Of a stretch of 42,238 nucleotides of DNA, positions 9,037-17,800 are shown in pieces. Within the stretch, counting starts at the first letter, position 1. Each line of letters starts with the position of its first letter. A program made the translations under genes and the position numbers. The notes under the pieces are model-generated. The model did no database searches, had not been told where the DNA came from, and worked only from the letters and a program-made list of their open reading frames with translations. Source of the stretch: Glycomyces harbinensis (lineage in GTDB: Bacteria; Actinomycetota; Actinomycetes; Mycobacteriales; Micromonosporaceae); assembly GCF_900101745.1 (NCBI RefSeq), contig NZ_FNAD01000023.1, positions 1 through 42,238 on the forward strand, given 5' to 3'.

Positions 9037-10410
9037 ATGAGGACAATGACGACCTGCGTAGCGGCCTCGATGCTGCTGCTCGCCGTATCCGCGTGCAGCC
9101 CAGAGGAATCCGAGGAAGGCGACGGTTCGATCGTCTTCTGGACGCCGTACACGACTCCCGAGCGCATCGCCTTGCAGCAGCCGGTGATCGACGCGTTCAC
9201 CGAGGCCACGGGCATCGAGGTCGAGATGGTCCCGCTCGAGCCGGACCAGGCCGGGCAGACCCTCGTCACCGCCGCGGCCTCGGGCGAGGTCCCCGACGTC
9301 ATCGCGCACAATCCGTCCTCCACGGCCGCGTGGGCCTCGCAGGGCCTGCTCGACGACGAGGCGCCGCAGGAGGTCGTGGACGCGCTCGGCGAGGACACGT
9401 TCAGCCGGGGCGCGCTCGACATGGTCACCGTGGACGGATCGCTCCACGCCGTGCCCTCGGACGGGTGGGGGCACACCATCGCCTACCGCACCGACCTGTT
9501 CGCGGACGCCGGGCTGGAGGCGCCCGAGTCGGTGGCCGACATCGCGGCCGCCGCCGAGGCGCTGGACTCCGACGGGTTGGCGGGCATAGCGATCGGCACG
9601 ACTCCGGGCGACGTCTACACGCAGGAGGGCATCGAGTCGATGCTGCTGCCGTTCGGGTGCGAGCTCGCGACCGACGGCGAGGTGACCATCGACGCGCCCG
9701 AATGCGTGGACGGCCTCGCGCACTACCAGCGCCTCGTCGCCGCCGCGGGTCCGGCGCAAGTGGACGTCGAGGCGGCGCGGGCGGCGTACCTGTCGGGGTC
9801 GGCGGCAATGGTCCTGTTCTCCTCGCACATCGTCGACGAGGTGGCCGGGCTCGACGTGGACAACCCGGTGACCTGCACCGAATGCGCCGACGATCCGCGG
9901 TTCCTGGCCGAGAACACGGCGTACCTGACCACGTTCACCGGGACCGGAGGCGAGTCGCCCGTCGAGTACGGGCAGACCACGAACTACGGGATCCCGGCGG
10001 GCGCGAACACCGAGGACGCCAAGGCGTTCATCGAGTTCATGCTCTCGGACGGCTATGTGGACAATCTCGCGTCCGCGACCGAGGGGCGCATCCCGGTGCG
10101 GCCCGGCCCGGAGGCGGGCTCGACGGAGTACCTCGACGCGTGGGCCGAGCTGCGGTTCGGCAACGACGAGGCGCAGGACGTGTCGATCGGGGAGGTCTAC
10201 GGACCCGAACTGGTGGACCGGCTCGCGGCCGGGGCGGAGGAGTTCACCCGCTGGGGGTGGGGCTCGGGCGACGCCGAACTGGCCGGGATCGTGTTCTCGC
10301 AGACGCTGCTGGCGACCGAGGCGGAGGCGCTGTTCGACGGCGCCGACCCGTCGGAGGTGGCCGCTTCGATGGCGGCGGTGGTCGAGGCGGCGCAACAGGA
10401 CCTGGGCTGA
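9037..10410 (+). CDS. Carbohydrate ABC transporter, substrate-binding lipoprotein
   Basis: A lipoprotein signal (MRTMTTCVAASMLLLAVSAC) places the lipid-anchored cysteine at C20. The mature 437 residues follow the family 1 extracellular solute-binding fold: IVFWTPYTTPERIALQQPVI, PDVIAHNPSSTAAWASQG, LHAVPSDGWGHTIAYRTDLF and AYLSGSAAMVLFSS. It captures a sugar outside the membrane for the two permeases encoded next. The ATG is preceded by TTAGGAG at good spacing. Its stop overlaps the next start (TGATG). The downstream GH13 enzyme suggests alpha-glucosides as cargo. Gene order recalls the agl3 operon of Streptomyces coelicolor, but this is inference. Confidence 0.92.
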   Translation: MRTMTTCVAASMLLLAVSACSPEESEEGDGSIVFWTPYTTPERIALQQPVIDAFTEATGIEVEMVPLEPDQAGQTLVTAAASGEVPDVIAHNPSSTAAWASQGLLDDEAPQEVVDALGEDTFSRGALDMVTVDGSLHAVPSDGWGHTIAYRTDLFADAGLEAPESVADIAAAAEALDSDGLAGIAIGTTPGDVYTQEGIESMLLPFGCELATDGEVTIDAPECVDGLAHYQRLVAAAGPAQVDVEAARAAYLSGSAAMVLFSSHIVDEVAGLDVDNPVTCTECADDPRFLAENTAYLTTFTGTGGESPVEYGQTTNYGIPAGANTEDAKAFIEFMLSDGYVDNLASATEGRIPVRPGPEAGSTEYLDAWAELRFGNDEAQDVSIGEVYGPELVDRLAAGAEEFTRWGWGSGDAELAGIVFSQTLLATEAEALFDGADPSEVAASMAAVVEAAQQDLG

Positions 10411-11591
10411 TGGCGGTGCCCGAAGAGGATCCGGAGGAAGGCGCCCGGCCCGCCAAGGGGCCGCCGCCAGACTCGACCGAGGACGCTGTCGCCGGAGGCT
10501 TCCCCGCTTCGACCGAGGGCACTGCCGCCGCCGGGGGCACTCCCGTTTCGAACACCGGCCCGGGGCCGGTGTCGGACCCCGGTGGCACGGTTGCAACCGG
10601 GGGCCCTTTCCCGACGCCCCGCAGGACTGTCGGCGTGCCCGCCGCCCGAGCCGTCTCGTCCGGCCGCCGCAAGCCGCTGACCATGTCGCGCCGCGAGGAT
10701 CTCGAAGGGCGCCTCCTGGTGGGCCCCACCGTGCTCGTGGTGCTCGCGTTCGCAGTGCTGCCGTTTCTGGCGGTCGTGCTGTTCGCGTTCCTCGACGTGC
10801 GCCTGGTCGACATCCCACGCCTGTACCTCGACGAGCTGGAGTTCACCGGGGACAACCTCGCGACGGTGTGGGGCTCGTCCCGGTTCTGGTCGGCGGCGGG
10901 CACCACCGTCGTCTACGCGGGCGCGTCCTCGGCGGGCGCGGTCCTGGTCGGGCTCGCGGTGGCCATGGCGCTGCGGTCGCCGTTCAGGGGCCGGGGCCTG
11001 ATCCGCGCGCTGGTGCTGGTGCCGTACATCCTGCCGGTGGTGGCGGCGACGACGATCTGGAAGACCCTCCTGAACCCGGGGTACGGCCTGGTGAACGCCG
11101 TCGGCGTCGAGTGGCTGGGGTGGGCGGAGCCGATCGCGTTCCTGACCACGACGAGCCGCGACCTGGGGCCGTTCGAGATACCGGTGGCGCTGCTGTGCGT
11201 GATCGCGTTCGAGGTGTGGAAGACCTTCCCGCTCGCGTTCCTGTTCATCACGGCGAGACTCCAAGTGGCGCCGGCCGACATCGAGGAGGCGGCCGAGATC
11301 GACGGCGCGGGCAGGACCAGGGTGTTCTGGCACCTCTTGCTGCCGCAACTGGCCGGGGTGATGGCGCTGCTGGCGGTCCTGCGGTTCCTGTGGTCCTTCC
11401 AGAACTTCAACGACATCTACCTCCTCACCGGCGGAGCCGGAGGCACCGAGGTCCTCGCGGTGCGCGTCTACTCCGAACTCGTCGTGCGAGCGAACATCGG
11501 CACCGCCAGCGCCACCGGCCTCCTGATGACCGGCATGCTCGTCCTCGTGGTCGCGGTCTACGCCTGGATGATCAAACGGGAGAAGGCATGA
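10410..11591 (+). CDS. Sugar ABC transporter permease (first of two), with a repeat-derived N-terminal extension
   Basis: From the ATG at 10410, which overlaps the upstream stop, the protein has 393 residues. Six membrane segments begin only at about residue 103 (LVGPTVLVVLAFAVLPFLAVVLF). The permease loop motif EEAAEIDGAGRTRVFWHLLLP is intact, so it should contact a transporter ATPase. Permeases of this class usually have a short tail before the first helix. Here about 90 low-complexity residues rich in G, P, T and S precede it, and part is encoded by a copy of the dispersed repeat (10555-10640). An ATG at 10683 (MSRREDLEGR) could be an internal or ancestral start, though it lacks a clear ribosome site. 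Confidence 0.9.
   Translation: MAVPEEDPEEGARPAKGPPPDSTEDAVAGGFPASTEGTAAAGGTPVSNTGPGPVSDPGGTVATGGPFPTPRRTVGVPAARAVSSGRRKPLTMSRREDLEGRLLVGPTVLVVLAFAVLPFLAVVLFAFLDVRLVDIPRLYLDELEFTGDNLATVWGSSRFWSAAGTTVVYAGASSAGAVLVGLAVAMALRSPFRGRGLIRALVLVPYILPVVAATTIWKTLLNPGYGLVNAVGVEWLGWAEPIAFLTTTSRDLGPFEIPVALLCVIAFEVWKTFPLAFLFITARLQVAPADIEEAAEIDGAGRTRVFWHLLLPQLAGVMALLAVLRFLWSFQNFNDIYLLTGGAGGTEVLAVRVYSELVVRANIGTASATGLLMTGMLVLVVAVYAWMIKREKA
10555..10640 (+). repeat. Dispersed repeat unit inside a coding sequence
   Basis: GTGTCGGACCCC, then GGCACGGTTG, then CCGGGGGCCCTTTCCC and a final GTGCCCG match the 15.6-kb variant of the repeat family. The frame stays open through it, so it is read as part of the permease N-terminus. 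Confidence 0.7.
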
Positions 11592-11621
11592 GAGCAACAC
11601 GCATTCCAGCCCGGCCCCGAA

Positions 11622-11692
11622 CTGTCGTACCCCTATGTCAGGGTTTTGACCGGGGGCCCGTCGATCCGCGATCCGCTTCGCGCTGCCCGGAA
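11622..11692 (+). repeat. Single dispersed repeat unit between two permease genes
   Basis: CTGTCGTACCC, TGTCAGGGTTTTGAC, GGGGGCCC, CGATCCGCGA and CGCGCTGCCCG occur in the same order as in the second unit of the 18.6- and 20.2-kb pairs. The unit occupies most of the 118-base gap between genes that normally touch or overlap. Confidence 0.85.
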
Positions 11693-11709
11693 CCCGCGCG
11701 GAGGCCCTC

Positions 11710-12573
11710 ATGAGCGCCCGAACCCGCACCCGCCGCAGCACCGAGGACCGGGTCCTCGGCGTCCTGCGCTGGATCGTGATCACCGTCGCGGTGATCGTCA
11801 CCGCAGGGCCGCTGATCTACGGCTTCCTGCTCTCGCTGCGCCCGTTCCAGTCCGTCGTCTCCGAACCGCTCGACCTCCTCCCCTCGGCCGACGAGCTCAC
11901 CTTCGACGCCTACCCCACCGCCATGGCCGAGTACGGGCTCGGCGGCAACATGTGGAACTCCCTCCAGGTCGCCCTCGCCACCGCCGCGCTCGCGATCGTG
12001 CTCAGCGTCCTCGGCGCCTACGCCGCCGTGCGCCTGCGCTTCTTCGGCCGCGACACCGTCAACGTCGTCTTCCTCGGCGTCTACCTCCTCCCCGGCATCG
12101 TGCTGGCCGTGCCGCTCTTCGTGCTGCTCAGCCGCATCGGGCTCACCGGGAGCCTGGCCGGCCTCGTCTTCGTCTACGTCGCCCAGACCGTCCCGGTCGC
12201 GCTCTACATGCTGCGCACCTACCTTGTCGCCGTACCGTCCTCAGTGGAGGAAGCGGCGATGATCGACGGATGCGGGCGCCTCGCGCTCATCCGCCGCGTC
12301 GTCCTCCCCCTCGCGCTCCCCGGCGTGGCCGCGACCGCCCTGTACGTGTTCATGATCGCCTGGAACGAGTACCTGTTCGCGCTCCTGTTCCTCGTCGCCG
12401 ACCGCGACCGCTGGACCGTCTCGCTCGGCATCGCACAGCTCACCGAGTTCTCGGTGCCGACCACGGTCCTCATGGCCGGGTCGATCGCGATCACCGTCCC
12501 GGTGGTCGCCGGATTCTTCCTGGCGCAACGGCTGCTCGTCACGGGCCTGACGTCGGGCGCGGAGAAAGGTTGA
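11710..12573 (+). CDS. Sugar ABC transporter permease (second of two)
   Basis: The 287-residue protein has six predicted membrane segments, starting with WIVITVAVIVTAGPLIYGFLL. It carries the permease motif EEAAMIDGCGRLALIRRVVLPLALPG that docks on the ATPase. It resembles MalG-type subunits of carbohydrate importers and pairs with the preceding permease to form the channel. GCGGAGG lies just before the ATG. No ATPase gene is in the operon; in actinomycetes a shared MsiK-type ATPase often serves such systems, which is my inference here. A dispersed repeat separates it from the first permease. Its stop is six bases before the next gene. Confidence 0.93.
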   Translation: MSARTRTRRSTEDRVLGVLRWIVITVAVIVTAGPLIYGFLLSLRPFQSVVSEPLDLLPSADELTFDAYPTAMAEYGLGGNMWNSLQVALATAALAIVLSVLGAYAAVRLRFFGRDTVNVVFLGVYLLPGIVLAVPLFVLLSRIGLTGSLAGLVFVYVAQTVPVALYMLRTYLVAVPSSVEEAAMIDGCGRLALIRRVVLPLALPGVAATALYVFMIAWNEYLFALLFLVADRDRWTVSLGIAQLTEFSVPTTVLMAGSIAITVPVVAGFFLAQRLLVTGLTSGAEKG

Positions 12574-12578
12574 GGCGC

Positions 12579-13919
12579 ATGGTGATCCGACTGGGCATCC
12601 TGGGAGCCGGGGCGCGCGGCTCCGACACGTACGGGCGGTGGGCGATCGAGCGCCCCGACCGGGCCGCCGTCGCCGCGGTCGCCGACCCCATGGCCCACCG
12701 CGGGGACCGGCTCGCCGACGCCGCTGGCGTTCCCGCCGACCGCCGCTACCCCGACTGGCGCGACCTCGTCGCCGACGCCGACGCGATCGGCCTGGACGCC
12801 TTCGTGATCGCGCTGCCCGACCGCCTCCACCTCGACGCCGCGCTGGCGGCGGTCGGGACCGGGCTGCCGATCCTGCTGGAGAAGCCCGCCGCGACCACCC
12901 CCGAGGCCCTAGAGGCCCTGGCGGCGGCCGCTCGGGAGACCAAGGCCCGCATATGGGTCAGCCACGTGATGCGGTACCAGCCGTTCTGGCGCACCATCAG
13001 GTCCATCGTGGACTCCGGTGTGATCGGCCGGCTCGTGACCATCCGCGCCGAGGAGAACATCGGGTTCTGGCACTACGCGCACTCCTACGTGCGGGGAAAC
13101 TGGCGCAACCTCGCCTCCTCCAGCCCGATGGTCCTCGCCAAGACCTGCCACGACCTCGACGTGATCCGCTGGTTCGCCGGCGAAGCCCCCGCCTCGGTGG
13201 CGAGCGCGGGCTCACTGCGGTACTTCCGGCCCGAGCACGCCCCCGAGGGCGCCCCGGACCACTGCCTGGACGGGTGCCCGGCGGCCGACTCGTGCCCGTT
13301 CTACGCGCCGCGCTACTACGTCGAGGCCCTCGCGGACACGGACGGCTGGCCGGTCGCGCTGCTCGGCGACGACCTGACGCCCGAGGGCCGGACGGAGGCG
13401 CTGCGACACGGCCCGTACGGGCGGTGCGTGTTCCACTCCGACAACGACGTCGTCGACCACCAGCAGACCGTCGTCGCCTTCCCCGGCGGCCTCACCGCGA
13501 CGCTCTCGACGTCGGCGTTCACCGGGCAGAACACGCGCACGGTGCGGCTGACGGGCACCGCGGGGGAGATCGCGGGGAACCTGCGGACCGGCGTCCTCGA
13601 AGTGGACCTGTTCTCGCCCACCGCGGTCCTACCGGTGCCGCCCGAGGCGCAGGTGCGGCGGCGTTTCGAGCGCCCGCCGATGGGCCACCAGGTGGTCGAG
13701 CTGTACTCAGGGCCCGTGGACGCGAGCGGCGAACCCGACCACCGGGGGCACTCGGGCGGCGACGAGGCCCTGGTGGACGCGTTCATTACCGCTCTCTCCT
13801 CGCCCGACGAGCACGGCGCGAGCACCAGCCTCGAGGCCTCTTTGGACAGCCACCGGATGGCGTTCGCGGCCGAGCGGTCGAGACTCGAAGGGCGCACGAT
13901 CGATTGGGAGGCACCATGA
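12579..13919 (+). CDS. Gfo/Idh/MocA-family oxidoreductase
   Basis: The 446-residue enzyme has an N-terminal NAD(P) fold (VIRLGILGAGARGSDTYGRW), the EKP motif at 101-103 and a catalytic-type K188 with H191 in KTCHDLDV. A cysteine-rich segment, CLDGCPAADSC (229-239), places it in a subfamily where three cysteines recur; the cysteines may bind metal or form a disulfide. Members oxidise or epimerise sugars and cyclitols. Between sugar permeases and a glucosidase it probably modifies the imported sugar or the released product. The ATG at 12579 follows the permease stop by five bases; a GTG at 12582 is possible. The end overlaps the next gene by ATGA. Confidence 0.9.
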   Translation: MVIRLGILGAGARGSDTYGRWAIERPDRAAVAAVADPMAHRGDRLADAAGVPADRRYPDWRDLVADADAIGLDAFVIALPDRLHLDAALAAVGTGLPILLEKPAATTPEALEALAAAARETKARIWVSHVMRYQPFWRTIRSIVDSGVIGRLVTIRAEENIGFWHYAHSYVRGNWRNLASSSPMVLAKTCHDLDVIRWFAGEAPASVASAGSLRYFRPEHAPEGAPDHCLDGCPAADSCPFYAPRYYVEALADTDGWPVALLGDDLTPEGRTEALRHGPYGRCVFHSDNDVVDHQQTVVAFPGGLTATLSTSAFTGQNTRTVRLTGTAGEIAGNLRTGVLEVDLFSPTAVLPVPPEAQVRRRFERPPMGHQVVELYSGPVDASGEPDHRGHSGGDEALVDAFITALSSPDEHGASTSLEASLDSHRMAFAAERSRLEGRTIDWEAP

Positions 13920-15511
13920 CCTGGTGGCGGGACGCGGCGATCTACCAGGTGTACCTGCGCAGTTTCGCGGACGGCGACGGCGACGGGGTCGGTGACCTCG
14001 CCGGGCTCGAATCGCGCCTGCCCTACCTGCGCGACCTCGGCGTGGACGCCCTGTGGCTCAGCCCCTGGTACGCCTCCCCGATGGCCGACGGCGGCTACGA
14101 CGTGGCCGACTACCGGGCGATCGACCCGTCCTTCGGCACCCTCCAGGACGCCGAGCGCCTCATCGGAGAAGCGCACCGGCACGGCTTGAAGGTCATCATC
14201 GACATCGTCCCCAACCACACCTCCGACCGGCACGCCTGGTTCCGAGCCGCCCTGCGGGCCGGAGCGGGCTCGCCCGAGCGTGAACGGTTCCACTTCCGCA
14301 ACTGGCCCAACAACTGGCAGTCCCGCTTCGGCGGCCCCGCATGGTCCCAAGTGGACGACGGCCAGTGGTACCTGCACCTGTTCGACGCCTCTCAGCCCGA
14401 CCTGAACTGGGACCACCCCGAAGTGCGGGCCGAGTTCGTGTCGATCCTGCGGTTCTGGCTGGAGCGGGGCGTGGACGGCTTCCGCATCGACGTGGCCGCC
14501 AGACTCGTCAAGCAGGAGGGCCTGCCGGACAAGCCGGACGAGCACGTGGGGCTGCCGTCCTTCGCCGACGGCAAGCCCGCCGCCGACAAGGACCGCCCCG
14601 AGGTGCACGAGATCTACCGCGACTGGCGGCGGGTGCTCGACTCGTACGGAGGCGACCGGTGCTTCGTCGGCGAGATCTGGCTCGACGACCCCGACCGGTT
14701 CGCCCGCTACCTGCGCCCGGACGAACTGCACACCGCGTTCAACTTCGCGTTCCTCAAGTGCGCGTGGGACGCCGGGGCGCTCCGCGCGGTCATCGACCGG
14801 ACCCTCGCCACCCACGCGACGGTGTCCGCGCCGCCCACGTGGGTGCTGTCCAACCACGACGTGACGCGCCACGCGACCCGGTACGGGAGGGAGGACACCG
14901 AGTTCGTGAACCGGCTGCACCACCTGCCGTCCGACCTCGAACTGGGCACGCGGCGGGCGCGGGCGGCGGCGCTGCTGAGCATGGCGCTGCCGGGCGGCGT
15001 GTACGTGTACCAGGGCGACGAACTGGGGCTGCCGGAGGTCTTCGACCTGCCCGAGGAGGCGCGGCAGGACCCGGTGTTCCGCCGCACGGGCGGACTGGAC
15101 CTGGGCCGGGACGGGTGCCGGGTGCCGCTGCCGTGGGGCGGCGAGGCGCCGCCGTTCGAGTTCGGCGGGGACGGCGCGTGGCTGCCCCAGCCCGCGGAGT
15201 GGCGGGAGCTGACGGCGGCGAGGCAGCTGGGCGACCCGGACTCGATGCTGTCGCTGTACCGGCTCGCGCTGCGCGTCAGGCGGGACGAGGAGGCGCTGGG
15301 CGACGGCGGGATGCGCTGGTTGGAGAGCGAGGAGGGCGTGCTCGCCTTCGAGCGGGACCCGGGCTTCGCGTGCGTGGTGAACCTGACCGGCCACGGGGTC
15401 GAGCTGCCCGAGGGCACCCCGCTGGTGGCCAGCGCGGAACTGGACGTGTCGGCGGCGGGCCGGGCCGAACTCCCGCCGGACGCGGCGGTCTGGCTGCGCA
15501 CCGCGAACTGA
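13916..15511 (+). CDS. Alpha-glucosidase, glycoside hydrolase family 13
   Basis: The 531-residue enzyme begins WWRDAAIYQVYLRSFADGDG, typical of oligo-1,6-glucosidase/alpha-glucosidase members. The conserved regions are DIVPNHTS (96-103), GFRIDVAA with nucleophile D192, VGEIWLDD with acid E253, and SNHDVTRH with D315. No secretion signal is present, so it works inside the cell on imported glucosides. It is the last gene of the five-gene operon and overlaps the previous gene by four bases, implying translational coupling. Substrates could be maltose, isomaltose, trehalose or sucrose; the sequence alone does not decide. A tandem 8-bp repeat follows the stop. Confidence 0.94.
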   Translation: MTWWRDAAIYQVYLRSFADGDGDGVGDLAGLESRLPYLRDLGVDALWLSPWYASPMADGGYDVADYRAIDPSFGTLQDAERLIGEAHRHGLKVIIDIVPNHTSDRHAWFRAALRAGAGSPERERFHFRNWPNNWQSRFGGPAWSQVDDGQWYLHLFDASQPDLNWDHPEVRAEFVSILRFWLERGVDGFRIDVAARLVKQEGLPDKPDEHVGLPSFADGKPAADKDRPEVHEIYRDWRRVLDSYGGDRCFVGEIWLDDPDRFARYLRPDELHTAFNFAFLKCAWDAGALRAVIDRTLATHATVSAPPTWVLSNHDVTRHATRYGREDTEFVNRLHHLPSDLELGTRRARAAALLSMALPGGVYVYQGDELGLPEVFDLPEEARQDPVFRRTGGLDLGRDGCRVPLPWGGEAPPFEFGGDGAWLPQPAEWRELTAARQLGDPDSMLSLYRLALRVRRDEEALGDGGMRWLESEEGVLAFERDPGFACVVNLTGHGVELPEGTPLVASAELDVSAAGRAELPPDAAVWLRTAN

Positions 15512-15515
15512 CCGG

Positions 15516-15555
15516 CCCCGCAACCCCGCAACCCCGCAACCCCGCAACCCCGCAA
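15516..15555 (+). repeat. Tandem 8-bp repeat, five copies
   Basis: CCCCGCAA is repeated five times without error, four bases after the glucosidase stop. Such short tandem arrays can vary in copy number. It is non-coding here. Confidence 0.95.
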
Positions 15556-15597
15556 CAATCGGAGGCTAATTGTGCCGCGGGCCACAGCGAACCGCGT

Positions 15598-15775
15598 TCT
15601 GTCGGACCCTTGAGGCACGGTTGAGATTCGGGGGCCCTTTCCCAGTGGCGCAGCGGGTTATCGCGGTGCCCGAATCCGGTCGAGGCCCACCCGTTTTGTC
15701 GGACCCCTCGGGCATCCTGGAAACCGGGGGCCCTTTCCCAGCGCCGCGAGACGTGTTCGGGGTGCCCGCCGGCCG
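15598..15775 (+). repeat. Pair of dispersed repeat units (GGGGGCCCTTTCCC variant)
   Basis: Two units start at TGTCGGACCC (15600 and 15695), each followed about 25 bases later by CGGGGGCCCTTTCCCAG and ending in GGTGCCCG. They match the copy inside the permease gene more closely than the 18-22 kb copies, so the family has at least two subtypes. They fill most of the 364-base gap before the next gene. Confidence 0.75.
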
Positions 15776-15875
15776 GGAGCCCCGCAGCGAGCGGCATCGG
15801 CCGCCGCCTCGCGGCCGGTTCGGGGCGTGGCGCGATTCGACGGAGCTGACTACAGTTGCGTGTCGGAGGTGAGCC

Positions 15876-16469
15876 GTGCGCAGGAGCTCGGAATGGGTTG
15901 TCGTCGAGCGCAGTTCACCCACCCGTCGGATCTCCTCGCTCGCGCTCTACTCGCTCGCGTGCGCCGCCGTGATCGCCGCGCTCATCGGCCTCGTCCACAC
16001 CGAGCCGGGCACCCTCGACTCCGGCGAGCCCAACCCGGTCGCCGCCCTGCCCGGTTTCTTCACGATCATGGCGCTCCTCGGCGCGACCTGCTTCCTCGTC
16101 CCGCTCGTGCGCCCGCCGAGGCTCACGGTCAACCACTTCGGCCTGCGCGTGCGCCCCAGCTTCGGCAAGAACCTCCTCATCCCCTGGAGCAACGTCGAGG
16201 AGCTGGCCGCGATCCACGTCGGCTCCCGCCGCCGCGGCACCTCGTACCTGCTGTTCGCCGCCGACGTCTACCTGGGGCGCGGCGGCTCCGACCGGCCCGG
16301 GTTCATCGGCCGGTCGGTCCTGCGCGAGGCCAACCGGGCCACCGAGGGCCTGGTCGCCGGGTTCGACCTCGCGGTGCGCTGCAAGGACTTCGCTCCCGAG
16401 CCGCAGCAGCTCCTGGCCCGCCTGGCCTCGTACGCGCCCGGCCACGTGCAGGTCGTCGACCGGCTCTGA
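15876..16469 (+). CDS. Two-pass membrane protein with PH-like cytoplasmic domain
   Basis: The GTG at 15876 follows an excellent ribosome site (GGAGGTGA, 15865-15872), giving 197 residues. There are two membrane segments (about 21-40 and 60-78) with a short acidic loop between them. After these comes a beta-rich domain beginning LTVNHFGLRVRPSFGKNLLIPWSNVEELAA, which resembles bacterial PH-like domains, where a tryptophan precedes the NVEE strand. The role is unknown. A -10 box TACAGT (15851-15856) lies upstream. It is the first gene after the repeat block and could be transcribed ahead of disA, but 255 bases separate them. Confidence 0.8.
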   Translation: MRRSSEWVVVERSSPTRRISSLALYSLACAAVIAALIGLVHTEPGTLDSGEPNPVAALPGFFTIMALLGATCFLVPLVRPPRLTVNHFGLRVRPSFGKNLLIPWSNVEELAAIHVGSRRRGTSYLLFAADVYLGRGGSDRPGFIGRSVLREANRATEGLVAGFDLAVRCKDFAPEPQQLLARLASYAPGHVQVVDRL

Positions 16470-16724
16470 CCGGCCGCGCGCCGCACCGGCCGCTCGTGTT
16501 CGCGGCGGGCGAAACCGGGCCGGTCGCGCCCGTGCTCAGCACGTCGCGCGCCGCATGACCTCGGTCTCACCGACCGGGATGCGCGGCTTGCCCCAAATGC
16601 CGCCCCCTGCCTTCCGCGGTCGATCCGTACACTGGAGGCGACCCGGCGCCCAAGCCCCTGGCGCGAGGTCGCATCCACCGCCCGGCGGGCAAGGCCGGCG
16701 GACCATCCAGCATTGGGGGTACCC

Positions 16725-17792
16725 GTGGTGTCGAAACCGGACGAGGGCCTGCGAGCGACACTGGCCACCATGGCGCCCGGCACCGCGCTGCGCGACGGCC
16801 TGGAGCGCATCCTGCGGGGCCGCACCGGCGCCCTCATCGTGGTCGGCTGCAACAGCCTGGTCGAAGACCTCTGCACCGGCGGGTTCGAACTCGACATCGA
16901 GTTCTCCGCCACGCGCCTGCGCGAACTGTGCAAGATGGACGGCGCGGTGGTGCTGACCACCGACGGCTCGCGGATCGTCCGCGCCGGCGTCCACCTCATG
17001 CCCGATCCCTCGATCTTCTCCAACGAGTCCGGCACCCGCCACCGCACCGCCGAGCGCGTCGCGATCCAGACCGGCTACCCCGTGATCTCGGTCAGCCAGT
17101 CGATGCACACCATCGGCCTGTACATGGGCGACATCCACCACCTGCTGGAGCCGTCCACGCAGATCCTCTCCCGCGCCAACCAGGCCCTGGCGACCCTCGA
17201 GCGCTACAAGCAGCGCCTCGACGAGGTCGCCGGGAGCCTGTCGAGCCTGGAGATCGAAGACCTCGTCACCGTGCGGGACGCGGTGACCGTCCTCCAGCGC
17301 CTGGAGATGGCCCGCCACATCGCCGACGAGGTCGAAGGGCACGTGATCGAGCTCGGCACGGACGGGCGGCTCCTGGCGCTCCAGCTCGACGAGCTCATGG
17401 CCGGGGTCGACGCCGACCGCGAACTGATCGTGCGCGACTACCTGCCCGACGACGCCGACTACCCGAAGGCGCTGAACACCGTCGACGAGATGAGCTCGCC
17501 CGAACTGCTCGACCTCATCGCGGTCGCCCGGTCCCTGGGCTACCCGAACTCGACGGACGTACTGGACCGGCGCGTCAGCCCGCGCGGGTACCGGATGCTC
17601 GCCAAGGTGCCGCGGCTCCCCGAGGCCGTGATCGAGCGGGTCGTGGGCCACTTCGGGGCGCTCCCCGAGCTGCTCGGCGTCACCGTGGAGGAACTTCAGG
17701 ACGTGGACGGCGTCGGCCCGGGCCGGGCCCAGAGCATCCGCGAGTCGCTCACGCGCCTCGCCGAGGTCTCGATCCTCGACCGCTACCTGTAA
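16725..17792 (+). CDS. disA: Diadenylate cyclase DisA (c-di-AMP synthase, DNA-integrity scanning)
   Basis: DisA condenses two ATP molecules to c-di-AMP and binds branched DNA. In this 355-residue protein the DAC domain holds DGA at 72-74 (KMDGAVVLTTDG) and RHR at 105-107 (SGTRHRTAERVA), the two catalytic motifs. A helical linker follows, then a C-terminal helix-hairpin-helix domain (ELQDVDGVGPGRAQSIRE). Length is normal. GGGGG at 16714-16719 precedes tandem GTG codons at 16725 and 16728; either could be the start, and a TTG at 16713 is less likely. A -10-like TACACT lies at 16628. In many actinomycetes disA neighbours radA and mutY; here mutY is two genes downstream but radA is absent. Confidence 0.97.
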   Translation: MVSKPDEGLRATLATMAPGTALRDGLERILRGRTGALIVVGCNSLVEDLCTGGFELDIEFSATRLRELCKMDGAVVLTTDGSRIVRAGVHLMPDPSIFSNESGTRHRTAERVAIQTGYPVISVSQSMHTIGLYMGDIHHLLEPSTQILSRANQALATLERYKQRLDEVAGSLSSLEIEDLVTVRDAVTVLQRLEMARHIADEVEGHVIELGTDGRLLALQLDELMAGVDADRELIVRDYLPDDADYPKALNTVDEMSSPELLDLIAVARSLGYPNSTDVLDRRVSPRGYRMLAKVPRLPEAVIERVVGHFGALPELLGVTVEELQDVDGVGPGRAQSIRESLTRLAEVSILDRYL

Positions 17793-17800
17793 GACGGGCC

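Noticed and set aside
12638..13915. Extended frame upstream of the glucosidase start
   Set aside because: It is an arginine/proline-rich shadow of the oxidoreductase gene. The GH13 protein clearly begins at the ATG at 13916.
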